Shown piece after piece: positions 1 through 5,712 of a stretch of 5,712 nt of DNA. This DNA comes from Bradyrhizobium sp. (GTDB taxonomy: Bacteria; Pseudomonadota; Alphaproteobacteria; Rhizobiales; Xanthobacteraceae). Position 1 is the first letter of the stretch. The number at the start of each line of letters is the position of its first letter. Below the pieces are notes generated by a model. The model worked only from the letters and a program-made list of their open reading frames with translations. It ran no database searches and was not told the DNA's origin. A program made the translations under genes and the position numbers. The stretch is from the NCBI GenBank assembly GCA_028290305.1, contig JAQGKC010000354.1, positions 1 through 5,712 on the forward strand, written 5' to 3'.

Positions 1-356
1 GTTTGAAGATCAGCTTAAATAAGACAATAAAGAGATCATGAATTTAAGACAGTGAATCGTGGATTAAGCCCATGGACAAAGGACTTTTCGCAACCTTTCA
101 TTGACGGTGGGACAGCCTTGTTCACGCTTCGTCTGCATGGTCTGTCGCATATGGGAACAGCATCGTTCAAATTCGAAACGTCCGCGTAACAGGTATGACC
201 ACCGCGTTAGGGTGACTGAAAAGTTACCGCGAAAATATGCAGAAAATTTTATGCACTGGACTCGGGTTTACCCGAATTCGGCAACGCCATTTGTCCGGGC
301 CGCAACCGCCGACCTGGACGGCGCGCTTTTTTTGCAGACATTGCGAATTGCGGTCG
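1..356. other. Intergenic region, no supported gene
   Basis: I see no convincing protein gene here. Open frames that cross this stretch have arginine- and proline-rich translations without recognisable motifs and run antisense into the DUF6163 gene. The first 260 bases are clearly AT-richer than the rest of the window. Structure present: a perfect 14-bp palindrome TCGGGTTTACCCGA at 262-275, two ATGCA words flanking AAAATTTT at about 237-254, and a hairpin followed by seven T at 307-333, listed separately. The region probably contains the 3' end or regulatory part of a neighbour to the left, or a small RNA. That is inference. Confidence 0.6.
307..333 (+). terminator. Candidate Rho-independent terminator, plus strand
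   Basis: CGCCG (307-311) pairs with CGGCG (319-323) around a 7-base loop, and after three bases come seven consecutive T (327-333). The stem is short, but every pair is G-C. It would stop a plus-strand transcript entering from the left, converging on the DUF6163 gene, which ends at 357. It does not work in the other direction, because no T-run follows the hairpin on the minus strand. No plus-strand gene is visible in front of it within the window. Confidence 0.4.
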
Positions 357-830
357 CTATGGCGGCCGTTCCCGCGCGGCCATCCATGCCAGCGCAAGAT
401 AGGCCGCCAGCATCGCGGCCTCTACCCCCACCACCGTCAGGCTGCCGCCGTAGATTCCCGGAAACATCAGTTCGATCACCGCCATCGACACCACGGTGGT
501 CAGCCACACCACCGCGCCCCATGGCGTGGCGAGCCACAATCCGACAGCGGCGACGAGTTCGATCACCGCGAAATAAACCGTCGCGGTTTGCCAAGCCATC
601 GGCTGATTTTCGAACGCATCTTCTTCGCCGCCGACGAAGCCTGTGACCTGCGCCCAGTGGTAGAGCCCCTTGATGACCGAGGCGACGGCCATCAGGCGCA
701 GGAAGAACACCAGCCGCCGGGTCCAGACATTCTCGTCGGATTCGATCCGTTCGGACGAAATCGCCGCCACCGACATGGCATTGTCCCGCGCATTGTCCCG
801 CGACGGGTCGCGCGATGGGGTTTCAGACAT
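357..830 (-). CDS. DUF6163-type four-helix membrane protein
   Basis: This is a 157-residue protein of unknown function that I recognise as DUF6163-like, a small membrane family of Bradyrhizobium relatives that loosely resembles DoxX proteins. A polar, charged N-terminus (residues 1-38) is followed by four probable membrane helices at about 39-59, 83-103, 104-122 and 132-152, then a short basic tail. A conserved-looking loop around GLYHWAQVTGF (55-65) follows the first helix. The gene is divergent from hemB and shares its upstream region. The ATG at 830 has no clear Shine-Dalgarno sequence. Met19 is an alternative start, which would remove the low-complexity segment SRDPSRDNARDNA, part of which is encoded by a 12-bp tandem duplication. 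No substrate or partner can be inferred from the sequence. Confidence 0.75.
   Translation of the reverse strand: MSETPSRDPSRDNARDNAMSVAAISSERIESDENVWTRRLVFFLRLMAVASVIKGLYHWAQVTGFVGGEEDAFENQPMAWQTATVYFAVIELVAAVGLWLATPWGAVVWLTTVVSMAVIELMFPGIYGGSLTVVGVEAAMLAAYLALAWMAARERPP
778..801. repeat. 12-bp in-frame tandem duplication
   Basis: GCATTGTCCCGC occurs twice back to back (778-789 and 790-801) inside the start of the DUF6163 gene and encodes the repeated residues RDNA. The unit is a multiple of three, so the frame is kept. It lies in the polar N-terminal tail, where length changes should be tolerated, and looks like replication slippage. Confidence 0.9.
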
Positions 831-2088
<1,258 letters not shown>

Positions 2089-2191
2089 GGCTTCCGGCCG
2101 CGGAATCGCCGGATTATTGCGCTTTCGTAACCCTCGCTAGTCTTGCAAGTGCTCTGGCGGTTCCCATGTCTCGCGACGGGAATGCACCCTC

Positions 2192-2197
2192 GGGAGG
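2192..2197 (+). promoter_or_regulatory. Shine-Dalgarno site deciding the RDD gene start
   Basis: GGGAGG lies seven bases before the ATG at 2205. An in-frame ATG 39 bases further upstream (2166) has only a poor purine stretch before it, and the residues it would add look unrelated to the family. The start at 2205, giving the N-terminus MSYSGSGNTG, is therefore preferred. Confidence 0.8.
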
Positions 2198-2204
2198 GCT
2201 GATC

Positions 2205-2753
2205 ATGTCTTATAGCGGTTCGGGTAACACGGGGACTGCGTGGCGCAGCGGCGGCGGCGTGCAGCCGCATGCCTTCGATCCCTGGACGCAGCCGGAATTG
2301 TTTCGCGGCGTGCTGACGCGGCGGGTGTTCGCATTCCTGATCGACCTCGTGGTGCTGTCCATCCCGGTGGTTCTGGCGGTCATATTCATCGCGGTGTTCG
2401 GCGTGGTCACGCTGGGGCTCGGCTGGGCGCTGTTCTGGCTGGTGTCGCCGGCCTCGGTGATCTGGGCGCTGATCTATTACGGCGCGTCGCTGGGCGGTCC
2501 GCACTCGGCCACCGTCGGTATGCGCGTGATGGATCTGGAGATGCGTACCTGGTACGGCGCACCGGGCTATTTTGTGCTGGGCGCCATGCACGCGATCCTG
2601 TTTTGGGTATCCATATCGTTCCTGACGCCGCTGGTTCTGCTGGTTGGGCTGTTCAACGGCCGCCGGCGCCTGTTGCAAGATATCCTTTTGGGAACCGTGG
2701 TAATCAATAGCTCGGTCCGCACCCAGGTAGCGCAGCCGGCCCGCACCTACTGA
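2205..2753 (+). CDS. RDD family membrane protein
   Basis: This 182-residue inner-membrane protein has the RDD domain, named for conserved Arg-Asp-Asp residues. A Gly/Ser-rich cytoplasmic head (1-38) precedes the first helix, RRVFAFLIDLVVLSIPVVL, which carries Arg40 and Asp47. A second helical stretch spans about 68-92, followed by the conserved loop ATVGMRVMDLEM (102-113), a third helix at about 121-150, and RRRLLQDILLGTVVI with Asp159. Family members have been linked to ion transport or remain uncharacterised, and the substrate here is unknown. The gene sits between hemB and bpt on the same strand. I recall this neighbourhood in related genomes, but nothing in the sequence ties it to heme synthesis. 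Co-transcription with hemB is plausible, since no good terminator intervenes. Confidence 0.88.
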   Translation: MSYSGSGNTGTAWRSGGGVQPHAFDPWTQPELFRGVLTRRVFAFLIDLVVLSIPVVLAVIFIAVFGVVTLGLGWALFWLVSPASVIWALIYYGASLGGPHSATVGMRVMDLEMRTWYGAPGYFVLGAMHAILFWVSISFLTPLVLLVGLFNGRRRLLQDILLGTVVINSSVRTQVAQPARTY

Positions 2754-2793
2754 CATCGAACGTTCTAACCCAAAGCAAACTGATTGACCGGCC

Positions 2794-2833
2794 GCCTCCG
2801 CGGCGCGATGCTCCGGCTTGCTGCTTCGGAGGC
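2794..2833 (+). promoter_or_regulatory. Alternative hairpins covering the bpt ribosome-binding site
   Basis: The only good Shine-Dalgarno match for bpt is GGAGG at 2828-2832. It can pair in two mutually exclusive ways: GCCTCCG (2794-2800) with CGGAGGC (2827-2833), or CTCCG (2811-2815) with CGGAG (2827-2831) around an 11-base loop. Either fold would hide the site, so translation of bpt may be limited. Chance pairing in GC-rich DNA is the competing explanation. Confidence 0.3.
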
Positions 2834-2846
2834 TTGACGACATCCC

Positions 2847-3623
2847 GTGACCCAGCATTCGCGTGATACCCCGCAATTCTACCTGACGGCGCCCTCGCCC
2901 TGCCCGTATCTGCCAGGCCGGCATGAGCGCAAGGTGTTCACGCATCTGGTCGGCGACAAGGCGGGCGACCTCAACGACCTGCTCACCCATGGCGGCTTCC
3001 GGCGCAGCCAGTCGATCGCCTACCGGCCGGCGTGCGACCAGTGCCGCGCCTGCGTTTCCGTTCGGGTCATCGCCAACGAGTTCCGGCCCTCGCGCAATTT
3101 CAGAAAGATTCTGGCCCGCAACGCCGACATCGTCGGCGAGCAGCGCAGTGCGGTACCCACATCGGAGCAATATTCGGTGTTCCGCGCCTATCTCGACCAG
3201 CGCCATCGCCATGGCGGCATGGCCGACATGACCGTGCTCGACTACGCCATGATGGTGGAGGACAGCCACGTCGAAACCCGCATCATCGAGTATCGCCGCC
3301 GCGGCATCGACAGCGGCATCACCGGCCGCGGCGAGGACCTGGTGGCGGTGGCGCTGACCGACGTGCTCAGCGACGGGCTGTCGATGGTATATTCGTTCTT
3401 CGAGCCGTCGGAGGAAAGCCGCTCGCTCGGCACCTTCATGATCCTCGACCACATCGCGCGCGCTAGACGCCAGGGATTGCCCTACGTCTATCTCGGCTAC
3501 TGGATCGAAGGCTCGAAGAAGATGGACTACAAGGGCCGCTTCCTGCCGCAGCAGCGCCTCGCCCCCTCTGGCTGGCTGCGCGTCGATGCGTCAGGCGAAG
3601 TGCCGTCGGAACCACAGGATTAG
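2847..3623 (+). CDS. bpt: Bacterial aspartate/glutamate leucyl-transferase (Bpt)
   Basis: Bpt transfers leucine from leucyl-tRNA to proteins with N-terminal Asp or Glu, marking them for ClpS/ClpAP degradation by the N-degron pathway in the cytoplasm. The 258 residues are a full-length match to the ATE/Bpt family. The N-terminal domain has [13 protein letters not shown] (19-31) and a cysteine cluster CDQCRAC (63-69). The C-terminal GNAT-like domain has [15 protein letters not shown] (173-187), [15 protein letters not shown] (193-207) and [18 protein letters not shown] (215-232). The start is a GTG whose N-terminus, [16 protein letters not shown], fits the family, and no other start lies nearby. 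The best Shine-Dalgarno match, GGAGG, is 14 bases upstream, which is unusually far, and can be paired in a hairpin. Older annotations call this family arginyl-transferase (ate). The gene converges on mntH. Confidence 0.95.
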   Translation: MTQHSRDTPQFYLTAPSPCPYLPGRHERKVFTHLVGDKAGDLNDLLTHGGFRRSQSIAYRPACDQCRACVSVRVIANEFRPSRNFRKILARNADIVGEQRSAVPTSEQYSVFRAYLDQRHRHGGMADMTVLDYAMMVEDSHVETRIIEYRRRGIDSGITGRGEDLVAVALTDVLSDGLSMVYSFFEPSEESRSLGTFMILDHIARARRQGLPYVYLGYWIEGSKKMDYKGRFLPQQRLAPSGWLRVDASGEVPSEPQD

Positions 3624-3635
3624 ATTTGAAAACGC

Positions 3636-3731
3636 CGTCATCCTGAGGAGCCGCGCGTAGCGCTGCGTCTCGAAGGATGATTGTGTGGCTCATGGTTCGA
3701 GACGGCGCAAGCGCGCCTCCTCACCATGACG
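3636..3731. repeat. 96-bp intergenic inverted repeat made of two hairpins
   Basis: The element starts CGTCATCCTGAGGAG and ends CTCCTCACCATGACG, so its halves are inverted copies of each other over about 42 bases. Each half also folds by itself: TCATCCT (3638-3644) pairs with AGGATGA (3674-3680), and TCATGGT (3690-3696) pairs with ACCATGA (3723-3729). Where the halves differ (CC against GG near each end), both arms of the local hairpin changed together and pairing is kept. It begins 12 bases after the bpt stop and ends two bases beyond the mntH stop. I recall near-identical repeats scattered between genes in Bradyrhizobium and Rhodopseudomonas. A role in ending or protecting the two convergent transcripts is likely but unproven; there is no T-run. 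Confidence 0.85.
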
Positions 3732-3733
3732 AA

Positions 3734-5125
3734 TCACCCCATCACAAAATCCAACACCAGCTTGACGTTGAGGGCGATGATGATCGCCGCGGTCAGCGCG
3801 GCAAGCGCGGTCAGCCAGCGCGGCGCGACGAACGGGCCCATCTTGGCGCGGCTGGCGGTGAACATCACCAGCGGCACCACGGCGAACGGCAGTTGCAGGC
3901 TGAGCACCACCTGGCTGAAAATCAGCAACTGGCCGGTCGCCTTCTCGCCGGCCCAGATCGTCACGATGACTGCCGGCACGATCGCGATCATCCGCGTCAC
4001 CATGCGCCGCAGCCACGGCGCGATGCGCAGGTTGAGGAAGCCCTCCATCACGATCTGGCCGGAGAGCGTCGCGGTGATGGTCGAGTTCAGTCCGCAACAC
4101 AGAAGCGCGATCGCAAACAGCGTCGGCGCCATGGTCGAACCGAGCAGTGGGGCCAGAAACGCGTGGGCCTGATCGAGTTCGGCGACGTCGATCTTGCCGG
4201 CGCGGTGAAACGTCGCCGCCGCCAGGATCAGGATCGACGCGTTGATGACGAGCGCCAGACACAGCGCGATGGAGGAATCGATGGTCGCGAGCGTGATCGC
4301 TTCGCGCTTTTCTTCAACGCTGTCGCCATAGCCGCGCGTCTGCACCAGGCCCGAATGCAGATACAGATTATGCGGCATCACCGTGGCGCCGAGGATCCCG
4401 AGCGCCAGATACAGCATCTGGTGGTTGGCGAGGATATCCGTGGTCGGCGCGAAGCCTCTGAGCACGGCGCCCCAATCGGGATCGGCCATCGCGATCTGCA
4501 CCGCAAAACATGCCGCAATGACGCCGAGCATCGCGACAACAAAAGCTTCGATCCAGCGAAAACCAAACGCCTGCAGCGCCAGAATCAAGAACACATCGGC
4601 GGCGGTAATGATCACCCCGATCTCAAGCGGAATGTGAAACAGCAGATTGAGGCCGATGGCGGTGCCGATCACTTCGGCGAGGTCAGTGGCGGTGATGGCG
4701 ATTTCCGCCGACAGCCACAGCGGCCACGACACAAAGCGCGGAAAGGAATCGCGGCAGGCCTGCGCGAGGTCGCGCCCGGCACCGACTCCTAGTCGCGTGC
4801 ACAGCGACTGCAGCACGATCGCCATCAGGTTCGACAACAGCGCGACTGTCAGCAGCGCATAGCCGAACCTGGACCCGCCGGCGAGCGAAGTTGCCCAGTT
4901 GCCGGGATCCATATAGCCGACCGCAACCAGGTAACCCGGGCCGAGAAACGCCAGCAGCTTGCGCCAGAACGGCCCCTGCTTCGCTGTCCGCACCGATGCG
5001 AACATGCCAGCTAGTGAAGGTTCACCCCGCGCCGTACGCCAGCCCGAGCCAGCCGGCGGAGAGTCGGGCATGACCTCTGGCAGGGAGTCAGGGGGTAAAC
5101 TGGGAGATCGAGCGTCCATCTCCAC
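3734..5125 (-). CDS. mntH: Nramp-family divalent metal (Mn2+) transporter
   Basis: This proton-coupled inner-membrane importer of Mn2+ (and often Fe2+) belongs to the Nramp/MntH family. It has 463 residues, with a hydrophilic, Pro/Ser-rich head of about 55 residues and then about eleven membrane helices. Signature elements are present: [10 protein letters not shown] (71-80) with the metal ligands Asp73 and Asn76, [12 protein letters not shown] (247-258) with Ala247 and Met250, and [10 protein letters not shown] (356-365). The frame is intact. In Bradyrhizobium japonicum the homologous mntH is reported to be the main manganese importer, repressed through the Fur/Mur regulator; a matching operator lies just upstream here. 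The start is uncertain: a GTG at 5125 and an ATG at 5119 (two codons later) are both possible, neither has a clear Shine-Dalgarno sequence, and the GTG sits in a small hairpin. The head is poorly conserved in the family, so it does not settle the start. Confidence 0.95.
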   Translation of the reverse strand: MEMDARSPSLPPDSLPEVMPDSPPAGSGWRTARGEPSLAGMFASVRTAKQGPFWRKLLAFLGPGYLVAVGYMDPGNWATSLAGGSRFGYALLTVALLSNLMAIVLQSLCTRLGVGAGRDLAQACRDSFPRFVSWPLWLSAEIAITATDLAEVIGTAIGLNLLFHIPLEIGVIITAADVFLILALQAFGFRWIEAFVVAMLGVIAACFAVQIAMADPDWGAVLRGFAPTTDILANHQMLYLALGILGATVMPHNLYLHSGLVQTRGYGDSVEEKREAITLATIDSSIALCLALVINASILILAAATFHRAGKIDVAELDQAHAFLAPLLGSTMAPTLFAIALLCCGLNSTITATLSGQIVMEGFLNLRIAPWLRRMVTRMIAIVPAVIVTIWAGEKATGQLLIFSQVVLSLQLPFAVVPLVMFTASRAKMGPFVAPRWLTALAALTAAIIIALNVKLVLDFVMG

Positions 5126-5136
5126 AAGATGGTGGA
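5121..5136 (-). promoter_or_regulatory. Hairpin over the mntH start codon
   Basis: In the mntH messenger, UCCAC (5136-5132) can pair with GUGGA (5125-5121) around a 6-base loop, placing the GTG start in the stem. With the candidate promoter near 5145-5150 the untranslated leader would be only about a dozen bases long. A five-pair stem is weak evidence on its own. Confidence 0.25.
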
Positions 5137-5148
5137 TATCTCACTTTA

Positions 5149-5167
5149 TTGCAACTCATTTGCAACT
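5149..5167. promoter_or_regulatory. Candidate Mur/Fur operator of mntH
   Basis: Read toward mntH the sequence is AGTTGCAAATGAGTTGCAA: two TTGCAA hexamers (5160-5165 and 5149-5154) with five bases between them, an 11-bp period, one helical turn. TTGCAA is its own reverse complement, so the site is both a direct and an inverted repeat. TTGCAA/TGCAAAT-type dyads are, as I recall, the form of Mur (manganese-responsive Fur) sites in alphaproteobacteria. It lies about 24-42 bases before the mntH start and touches a possible extended -10 (TGCAATAAA, reading toward mntH), so bound repressor would block transcription. This is expected to keep mntH off when manganese is plentiful. Confidence 0.7.
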
Positions 5168-5178
5168 GCATCTGGACC

Positions 5179-5234
5179 GTCGGTCAGAGTCCAGCCTCAC
5201 GCTGGAGGTCTCAGGATCGAGCCCTGACTCGCGC
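5179..5234 (+). pseudogene. Truncated, decayed tRNA relic
   Basis: In order the sequence shows a D-loop-like GTCGGTCAGAG (5179-5189), an anticodon-like arm CCAGC/GCTGG (5191-5195, 5201-5205), the variable segment AGGTC (5206-5210), and a T arm TCAGG-ATCGAGC-CCTGA (5211-5227) with a perfect 5-bp stem and 7-base loop. Then comes CTCGCGC, which fits a 3' acceptor strand. Arm order and spacing are those of a tRNA. Faults: no matching GCGCGAG-like 5' strand near 5160-5175, A in place of the first T of the T loop, a 5-base anticodon loop CTCAC (apparently two bases lost), and no proper CCA end. The source could be tRNA-Asp (loop CTGTCAC), tRNA-Val (CTCACAC) or tRNA-Glu (CTCTCAC). It lies between mntH and the DUF4082 gene. 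A non-tRNA hairpin cluster remains possible. Confidence 0.5.
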
Positions 5235-5294
5235 GACACCGGTCATTTCTGATCGCGGCTTAAAGGAATTCAATGACTTAACACCTAATTCCGT

Positions 5295-5712
5295 TCACGA
5301 GCCTGTCCCGGGGTTGAAGAGCACGTCTATCCAATAATTGGTGGCGTTGAAGGTGCTGGTGGGGAAGCTGCTACCGCTGCCGTAGGTGTAGACCCCGTTA
5401 CCGCTGCTGCTGGCACTGCTTGGCGCCGTCAGGGGACCGCTGGTGTGGTCGGCGGAGAAGTAATTGGAATCTGCCGAGTAGAAGCCGCCGCTGTGATAGG
5501 ACGCCACGTAGATCGTGTTGGTGGTCAATGTCACCGGTGTCGCAAGGTTCACGGTCTGCCAGCCGCTCGCGGTCTCGCCGCTGGACGTTGCGCTGGCAAG
5601 CAGGGTGCCCGTCGAATCCCAGAGATTGACGACATGCGTGCCGGTATTCTCAGGGCCTTTGTAGAAGAGAATCCCGACGATCTGGCCGGCAACGGACGCC
5701 TCGAACTTGACT
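5295..5712 (-). CDS. DUF4082 domain protein, C-terminal part
   Basis: The last 138 codons of a gene whose start lies beyond the right edge are visible. They form a nearly complete DUF4082 domain, a beta-rich module of secreted and surface proteins: GQIVGILFYKGPENTGTH, then LWDSTGTLLASAT, GETASGWQTVNLATPV, TIYVASYHSGGFYS and TNYWIDVLF, ending with FNPGTGS just before the stop. The domain occurs in large extracellular proteins, often alongside Ig-like or carbohydrate-active modules or in tandem copies. Function is unknown, and what precedes it here cannot be seen. The composition is rich in Ser, Thr, Gly and Ala, as expected of exported proteins. The gene runs toward mntH on the same strand, but the 169-base gap with a tRNA relic and an operator makes a shared transcript unlikely. 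It is probably accessory rather than core. Confidence 0.85.
   Translation of the reverse strand, partial: VKFEASVAGQIVGILFYKGPENTGTHVVNLWDSTGTLLASATSSGETASGWQTVNLATPVTLTTNTIYVASYHSGGFYSADSNYFSADHTSGPLTAPSSASSSGNGVYTYGSGSSFPTSTFNATNYWIDVLFNPGTGS

Noticed and set aside
2092..2105. TTCCG-GCCG-CGGAA hairpin after hemB as a terminator
   Set aside because: The stem is only five pairs and is not followed by a run of T, so it cannot be called an intrinsic terminator.
2166..2204. Upstream ATG as start of the RDD gene
   Set aside because: It has no good Shine-Dalgarno sequence, whereas the ATG at 2205 has GGGAGG at ideal spacing and gives the familiar N-terminus.
3677..4792. Plus-strand open frame of 371 codons
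   Set aside because: It is antisense to mntH, very rich in Arg, His, Asp and Gln, and without recognisable domains. mntH has all Nramp signature motifs on the other strand.
5242..5292. Inverted repeats GTCATT/AATGAC and GGAATT/AATTCC between the tRNA relic and the DUF4082 stop
   Set aside because: Six-base arms with loops of 16 to 24 bases are expected by chance. They overlap each other, and neither is followed by a T-run on the minus strand.

Overview
The window looks like a chromosomal segment from a Bradyrhizobium or Rhodopseudomonas type alphaproteobacterium (Nitrobacteraceae). The evidence is the high-GC coding style, the protein sequences themselves (a magnesium-type HemB, a bacterial leucyl-transferase Bpt and an Nramp transporter), and an intergenic palindromic repeat of a kind I recall as common in that family. 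No database search was possible, so genus and family assignments rest on recognition.

Layout from left to right. Bases 1-356 hold no gene I can support. They are AT-richer than the rest and contain a 14-bp palindrome and a plausible plus-strand terminator with no visible gene in front of it. A small four-helix membrane protein of the DUF6163 type (357-830, minus) is divergent from hemB (1027-2088, plus). Their 196-bp shared upstream region holds short repeated words and, next to hemB, a degenerate dyad resembling an Irr/ICE iron-control element. hemB is followed on the same strand by an RDD-family membrane protein (2205-2753) and bpt (2847-3623). The convergent gap between bpt and mntH is almost filled by a 96-bp inverted repeat (3636-3731).

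mntH (3734-5125, minus) is an Nramp-type divalent metal transporter. Just upstream is TTGCAA-n5-TTGCAA, a very good candidate operator for the Fur-family manganese regulator Mur. Next to it (about 5179-5234) is a stretch that reads like the D-loop, anticodon arm, T arm and 3' acceptor strand of a tRNA, but it lacks a 5' acceptor strand and has a damaged anticodon loop; I call it a tRNA relic. The right end (5295-5712, minus) is the C-terminal part of a DUF4082 protein, probably a large secreted or surface protein and probably accessory.

The core genes centre on metal and heme: heme synthesis with a Mg-type ALAD, manganese import, and probable iron and manganese control sites. Bpt is an N-degron enzyme with a conserved cysteine cluster. 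I did not find a wholly new system. The most useful leads are the Mur operator, the tRNA relic beside the accessory gene, and the compensated double hairpin.
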